Of a DNA stretch of 64,000 nt, positions 1 through 10,449 are shown piece by piece. The notes under the pieces were generated by a model. That model was not told where the DNA came from. It saw only the letters and a list, made by a program, of their open reading frames with translations, and ran no database searches. The stretch covers positions 1-64,000 of the forward strand of contig BEXV01000055.1 of the NCBI GenBank assembly GCA_003118195.1, written 5' to 3'. How positions within the stretch are numbered: the stretch's first letter is position 1; each line of letters opens with the position of its first letter. Source of the DNA: Hemicentrotus pulcherrimus. Taxonomy: Eukaryota; Echinodermata; Echinoidea; Camarodonta; Strongylocentrotidae. The position numbers were made by a program, and so were the translations under genes.

Positions 1-246
1 TCTGACAAGATCGTCTGTGAGTTCTCCATCCTCCTCTTTCACACCAGAAAATATCAAGCAGTTTCTCCTCGTGTACTGCTCTGATTCGTCCTTGGCGGAT
101 TTGAGCTCACTCACTTCTCTCTCAAGAGACTCTATTTTCGCGTCTTGTGATTTCCATTCAAAATCGAGCCCTTCTTCATTGAACGAAGTAGTAAGAACAC
201 AGGATAAGGTGGAGTAAAACAAAAGAGCATTGGTTACCACAAGGCA
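1..246 (-). mobile_element. LINE ORF1-like coiled-coil/RRM fragment, runs off the window edge
   Basis: The minus-strand frame is open from a stop at 247-249 down to base 1. It reads a charged heptad-like stretch (KIESLEREVSELKSAKDESE) followed at once by QYTRRNCLIFSGVKEED. The arrangement of a coiled coil followed by QY(S/T)RRNCLxFxGV is characteristic of the ORF1 RNA-binding protein of L1-type and related non-LTR retrotransposons, where the coiled coil trimerises and an RRM-like fold follows. No in-frame ATG is seen, so the copy is 5'-truncated or begins in another exon. The reverse transcriptase, if present, would lie outside the window. A host gene with a domesticated ORF1 domain is possible but less likely. 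The motif is seen directly; the family is from general knowledge. Confidence 0.55.
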
Positions 247-573
247 TCATTCTTTCCCAGTGATATTCACTGTACACATTAACGGGCATCCATTTTTCAC
301 TGAGATTTGAATCAGATGACATTGGACTGAAAGCCAATAGATCTCACAAAGAAGATATTGAATCAACCAATCCATCAACTTGAAACAGTCTAACAAACTG
401 AAATTGATGATAGTTCAACTTTTCAAATACGAATGTGATTTTGCGATCGTAGGAAACTAGTTGCAACTTCGCCAATTAATCAATGTTACTAACAAATCGA
501 TGTTCTAAGCATCAAGAAAAAATAATCTTCTTATGAAGTTAAACAAGTTAATGTTAACTTTGTTATTTCATAG
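247..573. other. Non-coding stretch / intron upstream of the WSC exon
   Basis: No coding signal. It ends in a 3' splice site, a T-rich run finishing in CATAG with the AG at 572-573, which opens the WSC exon. Any signal-peptide exon of that gene would lie to the left of the window or beneath the retroelement fragment. Confidence 0.5.
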
Positions 574-834
574 GCTATATTTGAATACTTGGGTGTTTCA
601 ACCTTGAGTTACACATCTATCTGCTATCAAGAAGTGTGAATGCGAGCAGGGATCAATGCCTTACCTACTGCAACTCTTACTCTACCACTCCACAGTATGC
701 TGTACATCATAGAGGAACCAACTGCACATGTATTTTTCAAACTGCATTGGATGTTACCAAACTTACTAGACAAAGTGGTCGCTGTAGAACAAGCGCTAAA
801 GACTCATCTGGATACTGGGCTACTCTCTTTAATG
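574..834 (+). CDS. Exon encoding a WSC domain of a sushi-containing type I membrane protein (in-frame TGA at 582-584)
   Basis: In the frame set by the downstream exons this segment reads ILGCFN, then NASRDQCLTYCN, QYAVHHRGTNCTC and GYWATLFN. These are the hallmarks of a WSC domain: a YLGCF-like start, an (E/D)xCxxxC helix, YA(G/V) then NxCxC, and a GYWxxY-like end. WSC domains are disulphide-rich extracellular modules thought to bind carbohydrate, as in Kremen and fungal Wsc sensors. The exon ends at a GT donor (835-836, ATG|GTAATT) in phase 1, which joins in frame to the next exon. With the acceptor at 572-573 and the usual phase-1 entry, the reading is Y-I-stop before ILGCF: a TGA at 582-584. 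This suggests a pseudogene, a null allele, a base error, or a different exon start. The domain call is fairly secure; the functional status is not. Confidence 0.65.
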
Positions 835-1174
835 GTAATTCTGTTATAAATAAAAGATACTAGAAGAAATCATAACATTGTCGACATTAATGCTATAATA
901 GTTTTAGTGTTTTCAAGCCGAACAATGTGTTGAGGTGGTTTCTAAACAACAAATTCAACAACCTAGAATAATAATAGATATCCCGGTGTTATATCAAGTT
1001 CTAGCGAATTAGATTTTTTTAAAAGCCTGGTCGGCCACTTTGATCAAATTTTGACTTTTTGACGACCTTTGTATCTCACTCCAAAACTACATATCTTTAT
1101 CCATGTTGAAGTTTTTTCTAAGTTTAATCAGACGTTTTGTGTCTGGTTTTCATTTTTTCCCGAAAACTGTACAG
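835..1174 (+). other. Intron between WSC and sushi exons
   Basis: 340-nt phase-1 intron, GTAATT...CTGTACAG. No coding signal or repeat is seen in it. Confidence 0.6.
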
Positions 1175-1396
1175 TTTCATTCGGATTCTGCAACGAGCCA
1201 CCTCAGCTGCGCAATGGAATTTGGAAGACAATATCGAATGGATACATGCACGGCACATCAATAACCGCTATGTGCAATGGCGACCACGAGTTAGTGGGTG
1301 GAGACAAGGTGCTGAAATGTGGGAGGGGAGCAAATTCCTCTTCACCAGATTTCGATTGGCATGGGAACACTCCTTCATGTCAAGAACGAATATTTG
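1175..1396 (+). CDS. Exon encoding one sushi/CCP domain
   Basis: The exon is 222 nt (74 codons), bounded by an acceptor (CTGTACAG, AG 1173-1174) and a donor (TTTG|GTAATA, GT 1397-1398). It is phase 1 at both ends, the classic symmetric sushi exon. It reads FCNEPPQLRNGIW, then GTSITAMCNGDHELVGG, VLKCGRG, FDWHGNTPSCQE. The four cysteines, the PPxxxNG turn, the central C-x-H-x-L-x-GG strand and the W-x-x-x-x-P-x-C end are those of a complement control protein module. Such modules mediate extracellular protein binding. Spliced to the WSC exon, the protein reads ...ATLFN-V-SFGFCNEPP with no frame break. This is the best supported protein domain in the left part of the window. Confidence 0.85.
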
Positions 1397-1713
1397 GTAA
1401 TAAGAACCAAGGGATCTGTCCTTGAAGATTCGTCGTTATGATTGTTATTGTTGATCAAACTTTTAATGATGTACAACGAATATTCGCCCATAAATAAGCC
1501 GATTTCCTTTACGACGTTAAGCATAAAGATATATTATTAAATGTTATTAATTCTTCGAGTCGCAGTTTCTGACCGACTGTATAACATCTCTTTTTTAATA
1601 CAGTGATGTCAATCATTAATTGTAGCAATTCTTCAAAATAATGACCATTACTCTTCTGTGTAATATTAAAAGAGAGAAGATTATTCATGCTGATTTTCAA
1701 TTTCTCCTTCTAG
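1397..1713 (+). other. Intron between sushi exon and microexon
   Basis: 317-nt phase-1 intron ending in a pyrimidine tract and CTTCTAG. It is A+T-rich and no other feature is seen. Confidence 0.5.
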
Positions 1714-1746
1714 GTTCGACTGAAGATATTGCGTTGACTGGATACG
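1714..1746 (+). CDS. 33-nt symmetric microexon encoding a linker
   Basis: Pyrimidine-rich acceptor TTTCTCCTTCTAG (AG 1712-1713) and strong donor ACG|GTGAGA (GT 1747-1748) enclose 33 nt, phase 1 at both ends. The spliced reading is G-STEDIALTGY-G, a Ser/Thr-containing linker between the sushi domain and the membrane exon. Because its length is divisible by three, it could be skipped without changing frame. Supported by splice-site quality and phase match, not by homology. Confidence 0.5.
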
Positions 1747-2780
1747 GTGAGATAATTATATCACAAGGTAGAATTAGATCCAATGAATCGACGTTTAAAA
1801 TGGTGTATATGTCGATATGAACATTGATTTTATATCCCTTTGATAGGTGAATGAAAAGAAAAATGTCTTTTGAATCTGAGTCAAGTTCTCTTAGTGAATA
1901 TTTGTCATTTTAGTAACACAACGAAAATGGGATTACAATAATTCTGCCGAGTTCGCATTGACTTGTTTTATCCGTATTCATTCATGTAACTATCTTTGAC
2001 CATTGTCCCTTTACACATTGAGTGCATTATAACATGCTGAAGTCTTCTTTCACCTGTGCTTTTCTTAATAGTGTTTCCATCAACTTTCTCCTCGCCAGAC
2101 GAACCGGTAAATGGTAGGCCTAACCATCTTAACCAAAAGTTTTCTTCTATTATATCAAATGTGATCAGCATGCACAAATTTGATATTTCCATGACAATAT
2201 TGAATTTCTTTCTTCTTATGACATGGCATAGCTAACGGGTCATATTGCGGTTGGGAGCCAGGAATGGACATCATCTGACACAATATTAAGTTCCTTCTGA
2301 AGTCTCTTAAAACAAAAAAACCACACAATCACAATGTGCGATATGGTCTTGTTATTTCCGATGTCACACAGTCTAATTGACAATATACCGGTGTGTTATA
2401 CAATGAATATGAAGAAATATACCTTGAGGATATTCGTTCATTTATTTATACTCTATTTGGGTGGAAAGCCCTAGCAGTAAAAGCTGATATCAAGAAAATA
2501 AGAATAATGTAATTGTCAAACTCAGTGACATTTAGCCATGTTTGAATATTGGCACTTAAAGGCACACTGTCCTACTTGTAGCTACTTGCTCCCTCTATAT
2601 AGAAAACTTCCCCAATCGGTGCCTGTTGGTCCCCCAATATCCTCTTCTTCTTATGTTAAATGAGAGCTGAGTTAATGAGATGTCACAGTGACCTCGCTGG
2701 CTCGCTGGGCGGTCTTATCCCTTCTTGCTGAAGTAGTAAAGTCTGCCTTTAACTATGTGTACACCATCTTTACCGTACAG
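1747..2780 (+). other. Intron before the transmembrane exon
   Basis: About 1 kb between the microexon donor and the acceptor CGTACAG (AG 2779-2780). Two alternative minus-strand frames here carry no recognisable domain. No clear additional phase-1 exon was found. Confidence 0.4.
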
Positions 2781-2932
2781 GTTCGTGCAAAAGCATCAAT
2801 TATTGCGCCATTCCATTATCCGCCCTGGTCCCTGTTATCATTCTTCTTATCCTTGCACTTATATCTATACTCGTCGTCATCGTCGTCGAATTCGTTTTGT
2901 GGATGGAAAGGCGTAACAACTCTACCGCTCTG
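2781..2932 (+). CDS. Exon encoding a juxtamembrane Cys pair, a transmembrane helix and a stop-transfer sequence
   Basis: Entering in phase 1, the exon reads SCKSINYCAIPLSALVPV, then IILLILALISILVVIVVEFV, LWMERRNNSTAL. It ends exactly on a codon at a perfect donor (CTG|GTAAGTAA, GT 2933-2934). About 30 uninterrupted hydrophobic residues followed by MERR is a single-pass membrane helix with a basic stop-transfer signal, giving a type I topology with WSC and sushi modules outside the cell. The frame agrees with the phase-1 exit of the 33-nt microexon. The exon leaves in phase 0, so at least one cytoplasmic exon follows. No kinase or other signalling domain was recognised downstream. The competing plus-strand frame over the same bases is a shadow. 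Confidence 0.7.
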
Positions 2933-3032
2933 GTAAGTAAATTCTCACAATCTTGCGCGCACATCCTTACACACCCAAGACCACACTCCCAAGGATGAGT
3001 GCATACACGCTGGTGCGAGCACTCCCCCCCCC

Positions 3033-3090
3033 CATACACACACACACACACACACAAACATACACATACACACACACACACACTCACACA
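3033..3090 (+). repeat. (CA)n microsatellite after a poly-C run
   Basis: C9-10 followed by imperfect CACACA to about 3090. The minus-strand open frame over it is low-complexity. Confidence 0.9.
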
Positions 3091-4127
3091 TTCACTTTGG
3101 TGGTGACGGAGCACTTGTGAAGCAATGTAATGAATGCCCCGATCTTTTCGTATAATACTGTAGTACAAGAAGCTAAAATGAAAAAGTTTGGTGAGCGCAA
3201 ATTTTGGTTTTCGTGTTTTTGTAGCACGACAAAATGTTATTTTAATCTGGACAAGCGAACATACTTATTTTTTTGGGGTTAAAACTTGTTATGTTAATCG
3301 TTTACTGTTCCGATATATCTCTTGATAGGTTGATAATCTGACTTTTAGGGGATTTTTGTTGTTGTAAATTGGAAAAATATATCAACGTCTAAAATGCATG
3401 GGGCATATTCCTGAGGGAGCGTGAAATGTTTATATGTTAGGAAGTGGTAATATATTCGCTTAAAAAGTGATGCACATTACTCAACGGAAGAACATAATTC
3501 TGGCGATATGGGGAGAATTTGCTTACAGGTGTAGACCAGTTTTGGAAACGCCCCTCTCTCAAAAAATGAAATGAAAGCTCTTACCAATCATGTAAATGAA
3601 TATGTTTTGACTAATACGTGATGATAAAATATTGCCGGGAAACCGCCTACAAATTGATTTACTTGGTAAATTATCATATCGATCCAGCCTGGATAGATAC
3701 GAATGCACTTCGACATTGAACATTTGGGCATTTCTTTCTGATTTTTTTTGTGTAAATTTAGGTTGAAGTATTGCCATCTAAACCTCTGAAGGCAATATTT
3801 AAACAATATTGAATGGATATTTTGCACCCAAAACTCTTGAACCGCAATTTTACCACTACCGGTCTGTATCTTAATTTCAAAAGTTTAAAAATAATGTATA
3901 TCATTGCTCTCTTTCTCAGATGCTTCTCCCGGCCCAAACTTAACGACGTATGAGTTGAATAAGTTTGCATTTCCGTATCGTCTTCTTTAAAATGATTAGA
4001 ATAGTGTTTGTACCAGTTACCGTTGTTGGTTATTGGCCTGGTTAAATAGATGAAGTATAATTGGTTTCCTGTGTTTGTCCTTGTCTTGGCATCAACAAAC
4101 AATGATAAAACATTTATTTCGTTTTAG

Positions 4128-4163
4128 GGTTCTTCGGCTGTTCAATCGCACCATCGTGCTTGA
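4128..4163 (+). CDS. Candidate terminal cytoplasmic exon
   Basis: An acceptor with a T-rich tract (TTTATTTCGTTTTAG, AG 4126-4127), read in phase 0 as required by the transmembrane exon, gives GSSAVQSHHRA and a TGA at 4161-4163. That would yield a very short cytoplasmic tail. The open frame is too short to be significant, and no nearby AATAAA was checked convincingly. The real tail may lie elsewhere. Confidence 0.2.
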   Translation, partial: GSSAVQSHHRA

Positions 4164-4219
4164 ACAAGAAGCTGAACTTTTGTAAGAGGTACACGAACAC
4201 CTAGAAAATTAGCCGACAG

Positions 4220-4269
4220 CTACCCCAACCTCTACCCAAACCTCTAACCCAACCTCTACCCCAACCTCG
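4220..4269 (+). repeat. Short minisatellite of CCCAACCTCTA-type units
   Basis: About four to five imperfect 12-13 nt units (taccccaacctc, tacccaaacctc, taacccaacctc, taccccaacctc). On the other strand they resemble G-rich degenerate telomere-like DNA. Confidence 0.7.
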
Positions 4270-4954
4270 ACGCACTTTCTACTAGTTAAGCAATAACAAC
4301 ATATATTTCAACGAGGAACTAAGGATGTTGTCTGCTACGACTAATGTTATCATTGCCGAACCCAATACTGATATATATATGGCAATTCCAAAAAGATGAC
4401 AAGGTTTTCTAAATGGTTTCTATATCTTGAAAACTGTATTGTAGTTTCAAAAGTGCGTTGGTCTAAATTAAGATTTGATAAGGACTTTGTAAGTAGTCTC
4501 AATTTCAAGCTATTAGTATTGACAATAATCAAACTAGCGATGATTATAAACTTCAAGTGACATGTCCATTTTTTATTTCAATAGATTCCCAAGTGATGTT
4601 AACTCTAATCAACAATTGAATATAATATAATTTACATTTCACTTCCTGTTAGAACAACTCGCAATCGCTCAATCGAACTAGAGTTAGCAAAACCTGATTA
4701 TATTTAAAACAGTAGATCAAATATATCTTAATTTCATAAGGAAATCTTTAGGTCAGTACAATAATCATCATACTTGAAAATTACACATGTATAGGCATGC
4801 ACGTATTTAGTCTGGATATTTGTAGAAAATGAAATATGTAATCCGGAAATTAATCATAATGATTGTCGTCCTAAATGTTTAACAAAAGAGTTATTAAAAT
4901 TTTGGGTCAAACTGTAGAATACCCTACCACGAATGAGTTGAATGCATTACGGCT

Positions 4955-5014
4955 ATGGGTAGGGTCAGGGTTATAGGATTAAGTTAGGGTAACGGTTATG
5001 ATCAGGTTAAGGGC
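4955..5014 (+). repeat. Degenerate GGGTTA-like G-rich tract
   Basis: A run of variants (gggtagggtcagggttatag, ttagggtaacggttatg, aggttaaggg) resembling decayed TTAGGG repeats. It could be an old interstitial telomere-like insertion or a simple-repeat expansion. Confidence 0.45.
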
Positions 5015-5954
5015 AGCTTCTTGTGATGAGATATCTTGTAGTTGTCTGGATTTTCCTTATTGGATGCTATTATATTTGAGTGAGCGGTAGCAAGTGTAAA
5101 TGCATCGTTTACAGTAGAATCATATCTAACCTTTTTTTTTTCCTAGGAAGAGTTACGAAACTAAATAAGACATGTATTAAAACAAGCTCTCGACCTTGGA
5201 GCTTAAACTTCGTCTTGCACTCCGGTGTGCGCAAGACGAATTGCTTTCGTATGTATGTATTCGCTGCTGTTCTTCGCTTTTGTAGCACCAATCTTCTCTT
5301 TAAACTCTGAAAAATGAAACCCAAGGACCACTTGAGTCTCTTACAAGGAAATACAGTTCTATAAAAATGTATTTTTAGGGAAATGATTATGACATGTTTC
5401 ACTTTTTTTAGATCATGAGGTTTCATTTGACATGCAACGTCTTTTTTAATCAATGTCTACTCTAATGTATGAATACCTCCCCAATCATCCTAATTTTCGT
5501 AATTATAGACAAGATGGTTTATAAGAGATATCATATTCTTAAACTGATAAGGATCGCTTTCAAACAATATATTAGTTTCATGGGCTCGAAACTCTTAACT
5601 TATTTGAATGAGTTTGTTTAAAAGGAAAACCTTTCATTCTCTATAATTATATTGTTTTCTTACTATGAACAAAGCGCATTCTTATTTGAATATTACACAC
5701 TGTAATACAAATAAGACTACTCGCTTTTCTTGTTCGGCTTCTTAATGTCTAGCATGTAAATATTTGCAAAAGGCAATGTTGTAAAGCAATACCATACTAC
5801 ATGAAATATATATAAATATTTTTTCTTTTTTTTTGTTAATTTTTTTAAAAAAATACTAATGTAGTTACTTTATGTTGACATCAAATAAAATTTCAGTTAG
5901 TGCAGATTGAAATTGATCTGAACACAATATGTTTTAGAAATTCGACTTATCATT

Positions 5955-6105
5955 TTTCAAAGAGAGGAAGAGAGACTGGGAAAAATAAGAAAAAAGGGAG
6001 AGTGAGAGAAAGAAATAGAGGAGGGAGGCAAATATAGATGGAGAGGGGAGAGATTGGGTAAGGTGAATGTGAGAGGGAGAATTAAAAAGAGAATATCACA
6101 AAACA
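5955..6105 (+). repeat. Polypurine (GA-rich) tract
   Basis: About 150 nt almost entirely of G and A on the plus strand with few interruptions. It is low-complexity and not coding. Confidence 0.75.
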
Positions 6106-9100
6106 GGGACGTTTAGTTACATGGAAACAAGTAAGAGTAAGAAAAAGATTGGAATAACTGGAAAAATTGGTGCTAGAAAGGAAGACAATGAGACCGTTAG
6201 GAGAAAGATCGACTTCAAAAACAAATTAGTTTAGACTTGCGAAATGAGAGAAAGGACGCGAAAAATATTAATTTAAAGAAGGCCTCTTTTTTTTAAACTT
6301 ATGAAACAATGTCAGAAGTCACTTTTGAAAAGAATACGTTTTATTACATGTATCTGTGTGTTTGTGTCAGCTATTGTATCTTCCTCCATTTGGATTTTGT
6401 CGATTGATAAAGCCATTCTTAGTTATCGCAATGGCGCCCTCTCGTGTCTTTATTTAGATTTGTATGCGTGTGTATGTTTACTTATGATGCATCACACCAT
6501 GAATCTGAATTGACGGAGGTTTGAAGAACAATATGGACTATGAGTTAGTCCTCATAATGTTGTATGTAATATATCCTTTAGATATTTTATGAAAGTTATG
6601 GCATATTTTTCGAGACGTCTACAGTACCACTTGAAATCGAGATACGCTTATGGTAGTAAATTTATGAACTCAAAGAACTTGTAGCAGTTTGCTCATTTTC
6701 TTGTTTGGTAGAATAACATACCTCGTACGTCCAGAAACATTCTTAAACATTCATAATCTTCGGTGAGACAGAGAAATACCCAGAGCACAGTGAAAATCAT
6801 TTGATCCCTAAATCTGCAGTTTATAGTCATACATTTCCAAACCCCCTTGCAGTGTTTTCATGCGCACATAAATATTGCATAAATGTTCATTGTTAACAGC
6901 AAGTGGAAAGGATGCAGAAAACTTAGAGAAGTAATGAAAAGACATAATAACATGTATAACATACCGAAATTACACTACACATTTAAAGTGTTCATAATGT
7001 GAAAATGATGCAAATTGAAACATGAAATCAAAAATTGAAAGTGTTCTTCTATTTTATACATCAACCTTGTTTTGAAAGTGGATGTCAACCACTTTCATGC
7101 TATGCAAATGCTGTATGAAACCAGTATGATCTATCCACACATGAGTTGAGGCAGTATGGATCTATCGTACAACGCCGTCAGAATGAGTATGATAGTATTA
7201 ATGAAATTATAGTTTGAAGAGGTCACATTTATGAATCTGGTGTTTGAGCTCTGAACAGAATGGTCCGAATAAGATGTTTGGCGATTGCGAAATCCCAAGT
7301 ATAATTGCCGATAGGAATGATGTTTGATTGTGTAACATGTCTTTTTCACAATTCAACAGGTGACAATGCTATTGAAATATCTTTTTTATTTTTTATTTGA
7401 CAATTCTTTGCGATCGTGTAATCTAAGTTGTGTGGTGTAGATTATTAGCATACATTACCGTCATGCAGATGTGTGTATGGTGCGATACCTTTAACCAACA
7501 ACAACAAAAAAACAGAATTTCAAATGTAATGTAATCGTATTCTAGTTTTGTATTTTTTTAGTCTTNGGGGGGAAGGATGTTAACTGCGCTTTGCCACACT
7601 CTTATGAGCAAGCCACACATGATACAATGGGTCATTAAAATACAAATATTACGTTTGAAGGCACTATATGATAACTATGCAACTCAACTTGATATGAAGA
7701 AATATGGAGAAAAAACGAAAGGTTTAATAACGTTTGTTCTGAAGGCTGGGGTAAATTCACTCCAATAAGTTAATGCATTGTAAGTGATATTAAATGTGTT
7801 AAATTAAAAAAGTAAAATCACCTTCAAAAAAATATTCATACGTACTGAACATAGGCCCGACGTACATTTCGATAAATGTAACTTCTGATACCTCCAGCTG
7901 AAGAATGCCTACAGGTGGATCTGGCAAGAAGAGAATTGAATGATACTTGTTCAGATTGACGGAGTAAACCACTGGGGAAAAACCGCCGAGTTTTTTTTAT
8001 GTGGAAATGAATGGCGAGGTCCTGCGCGTATTTACTAAGCTGTGTTTTAAAATATACAAGAATGCGACGCGTACTACATTTAACGTCATCCTTAAAAACA
8101 AAAATGCTGCGATTTTGCCGTGTCATATCTCACCAAGGCGTTAAGGAGCAGTTGATAAAATTCATGATTTGATACAAATTGAACACATGTCTTATAACAA
8201 CCACTAACAAACCAGTATATAGTGCGTTTACGGATCCAAAATCAAAATAAAACAGAGGAAGGTGATTGCATAAAGCTGTAAAATACATATCACCGACCAG
8301 TTGAAAGAAAATACGGATTCATTTTCCTTCATCGGTCATCCAGTTCAAGTATGTAGTGACGGAAGTAAACGAGTCGTCAGAATCTAGATCGAGGGCAAAG
8401 ACTCGATCATGGGTCTTTTGGGATATCGAAGATGGAACAAGAATCGAAAGTGCGAGGGCTTAACCCATCGACTCCTGCGATTGAATTACTCCTAATGATC
8501 GCTCATCATTTAATTACGTCACAATGCATAGGTGCAATAAGGGGGTGATGGAGAAAAGCGTCAGACGACGCTTGATCGGTCTTCACCGCAACGTCATAAA
8601 ATCACCTTAGATCTAAAAGAAAGGTGAAATTAAGGGTGTAGATCCGAGGGAGGCGACTGCCCCCACCTGGTCCAGCAAAGAAATAGAGAGAAGGAAAGGG
8701 AGGAAGGGGTTAATAATAACAACAACAAAAAGGAATATTTTATGAAACAGTAACACGTACATTCTCCTCCTATTCGCATATAATCCAACGAGAAAGATCA
8801 GAGTCCCTTCCTTGTTTGAACACACATAATTGCCTTTATTAAAGCAAATAAAGTTATTGTAATAAGTTATTGTAATCAGAAAGTTTCCCAGTCAACGCAA
8901 CGACTAGCACACACCCCTCCCTATATTTGTGGGTTTTGGCTACGCCATCGATAGAGCATTATGGGTCGCAGCGTTTACTGAAAAATTAGTCTCCGAACTT
9001 GACGCGAATGGGAACCTAAGTGGGGAGTGAGTTCTCTCCTTACACCAGATGGATTCTGCTTACACATAATTGAATCAAATGGAAGCCACCACGTTCTTAT

Positions 9101-9962
9101 TTTGTTATGGAGAGTGCCTACCACCGCAGAATAAAAACGCAGGAATATTTATCTATTTAATATACTTTCTTGAGTTCAAGCCAAGTTTTTTTTAGGGAGG
9201 GCAAATCTGATTTTCCTCAGGAAGGTCGCCCTTTAAAAGTCGGTGGCAATTTCCTTCCTTCACATTCATATGCGACTTTTTTTAATAATTTTTACCCTGA
9301 TTTTTAATAAAGTGGATGCCACCTCCAATCTTCTCTCTTCCACCAGAATTCAAATGATAGGCAAGTGGAAGTGGACGTATTTAGTATATAGATAAAGAAA
9401 CTAATCAGTGTAAAAAATCATCATGAACTAAATAATTACTTCGATGTGCTGAACATTTTAGACATTATTTATTAACCAGTGTACCTATTTTTCTTACAAT
9501 TCTCAGTTTAAGTCTATGAAGGACAAGACTAAACAGTCGTGGGCCTGGCAGAATTGTGCAAACAAAAACTTTTACCTTTTCTTTAAAACTTTTAGTTGCA
9601 TTGAAGAAATTTTTAGATATCAATAATGCACAAACGTCAATGTCCCGTGGAGAACGGTGCGTGCGTGTGTGTGAGTATGTGTGTACCGGGCATTCTTCTA
9701 TATGCGTACATTTAATGACAATACGTTCTTGAAATTAATGATTTATTCCACATTAAGCTTTCATTTTTTTTCTCATTATGTAAACTATATTTTATTCCAT
9801 TCGTCATATAAAACATACGCAATTATAACATGATCATAAAATATTAACTCTAAGATGTCCACCCAGTTCACCACCGAGGTCGGAGGGAGGGGATGAGGGG
9901 GTNCCGTATCCCACCCCATTCACCTGTGACTCGAAATTTGCTATAGTGACATTAATTCGGGC

Positions 9963-9968
9963 TTTATT
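9963..9968 (-). terminator. AATAAA polyadenylation signal for the minus-strand gene ending at 10080
   Basis: TTTATT on the plus strand, AATAAA on the minus strand, about 110 nt downstream of the stop codon at 10082-10080. Its position fits a short 3' UTR. Confidence 0.45.
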
Positions 9969-10079
9969 TCGTTAAAGGTGTAGAGTTAGGATGCAGTTGG
10001 GATTTTGCCATTTCACCTGGGCGCGAAATGCTCAAAAAATTGCCCTTCTTCGGAGTCCGGAGCCGTGGTAAATAATTTT

Positions 10080-10277
10080 CTAACCATCATCACAAGTTGA
10101 TGTAAATGTATTTTGTAGGTAGTCATAATATATCGTTCTTTTAAAGTTCACTGTGCAATATAAAAGTACGTTTTCGCATCCCTCGAACGTTGGTTCAACA
10201 GTGCATCGGCAATGTGTAGTTGCAATAGTCACAATAATCTTGCTAATCATCCCTCTTTGATGACGAACACCAAACAC
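10080..10277 (-). CDS. Terminal exon of an unrecognised cysteine-containing protein
   Basis: On the minus strand the acceptor TTACTTACCCCTTACAG precedes GTG at 10277. The phase-0 frame runs 65 codons to TAG at 10082-10080 and reads VFGVRHQRGMISKIIVTIAT, THCRCTVEPTFEGCENVLLY, CTVNFKRTIYYDYLQNTF, then TSTCDDG. It has five cysteines and a hydrophobic patch (IIVTIA) but no domain I recognise. It joins in frame to the 66-nt exon upstream across a 106-nt intron, and AATAAA follows. No function is assigned. Confidence 0.45.
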   Translation of the reverse strand: MFGVRHQRGMISKIIVTIATTHCRCTVEPTFEGCENVLLYCTVNFKRTIYYDYLQNTFTSTCDDG

Positions 10278-10383
10278 CTGTAAGGGGTAAGTAATATGTG
10301 ATGCACATACACATAATTATACTGACGGGCAACGCAGCAGTAATCAAGATGAATTCTACCAGCTTGGGTGTGATTGGTCTTAC

Positions 10384-10449
10384 AGAAGTGACAGATGCTG
10401 GAGAGTGATGATGCCACCCGATCAGACTGGCTTCATCTACGTTCGTTTC
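10384..10449 (-). CDS. 66-nt internal exon of the same unrecognised gene
   Basis: On the minus strand the acceptor TATTTTGTTGTAG (exon begins at 10449) and donor TCT|GTAAGA (GT 10383-10382) enclose exactly 22 open codons in phase 0: ETNVDEASLIGWHHHSPASV, then TS. Both splice sites are good, and phase 0 matches the terminal exon. GWHHHSP recalls the GWYHSHP signature of MPN/JAMM proteins, but the downstream Ser/Asp ligands are not in place, so I do not assign that family. Further upstream exons are not resolved. Confidence 0.4.

Larger units (their letters stand above)
2933..10079. other. Long non-coding stretch, 2.9-10.1 kb
   Basis: Apart from the small repeats listed and a weak candidate exon at 4.13 kb, no coding region could be supported. 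Open frames are of chance length and lack recognisable motifs. A purine tract lies at 5955-6105, a 7-bp perfect hairpin (AAGCGTC/GACGCTT) at 8556-8573, and single unresolved bases at 7566 and 9903. Confidence 0.5.

Noticed and set aside
17..217. Plus-strand Ser-rich 66-codon frame
   Set aside because: It is the antisense shadow of the minus-strand ORF1-like coiled coil, which carries the recognisable motif.
10384..10449. MPN/JAMM-like GWHHHSP motif
   Set aside because: Only the short GWxHxxP resemblance is present; the spacing of the Ser and Asp ligands does not fit.
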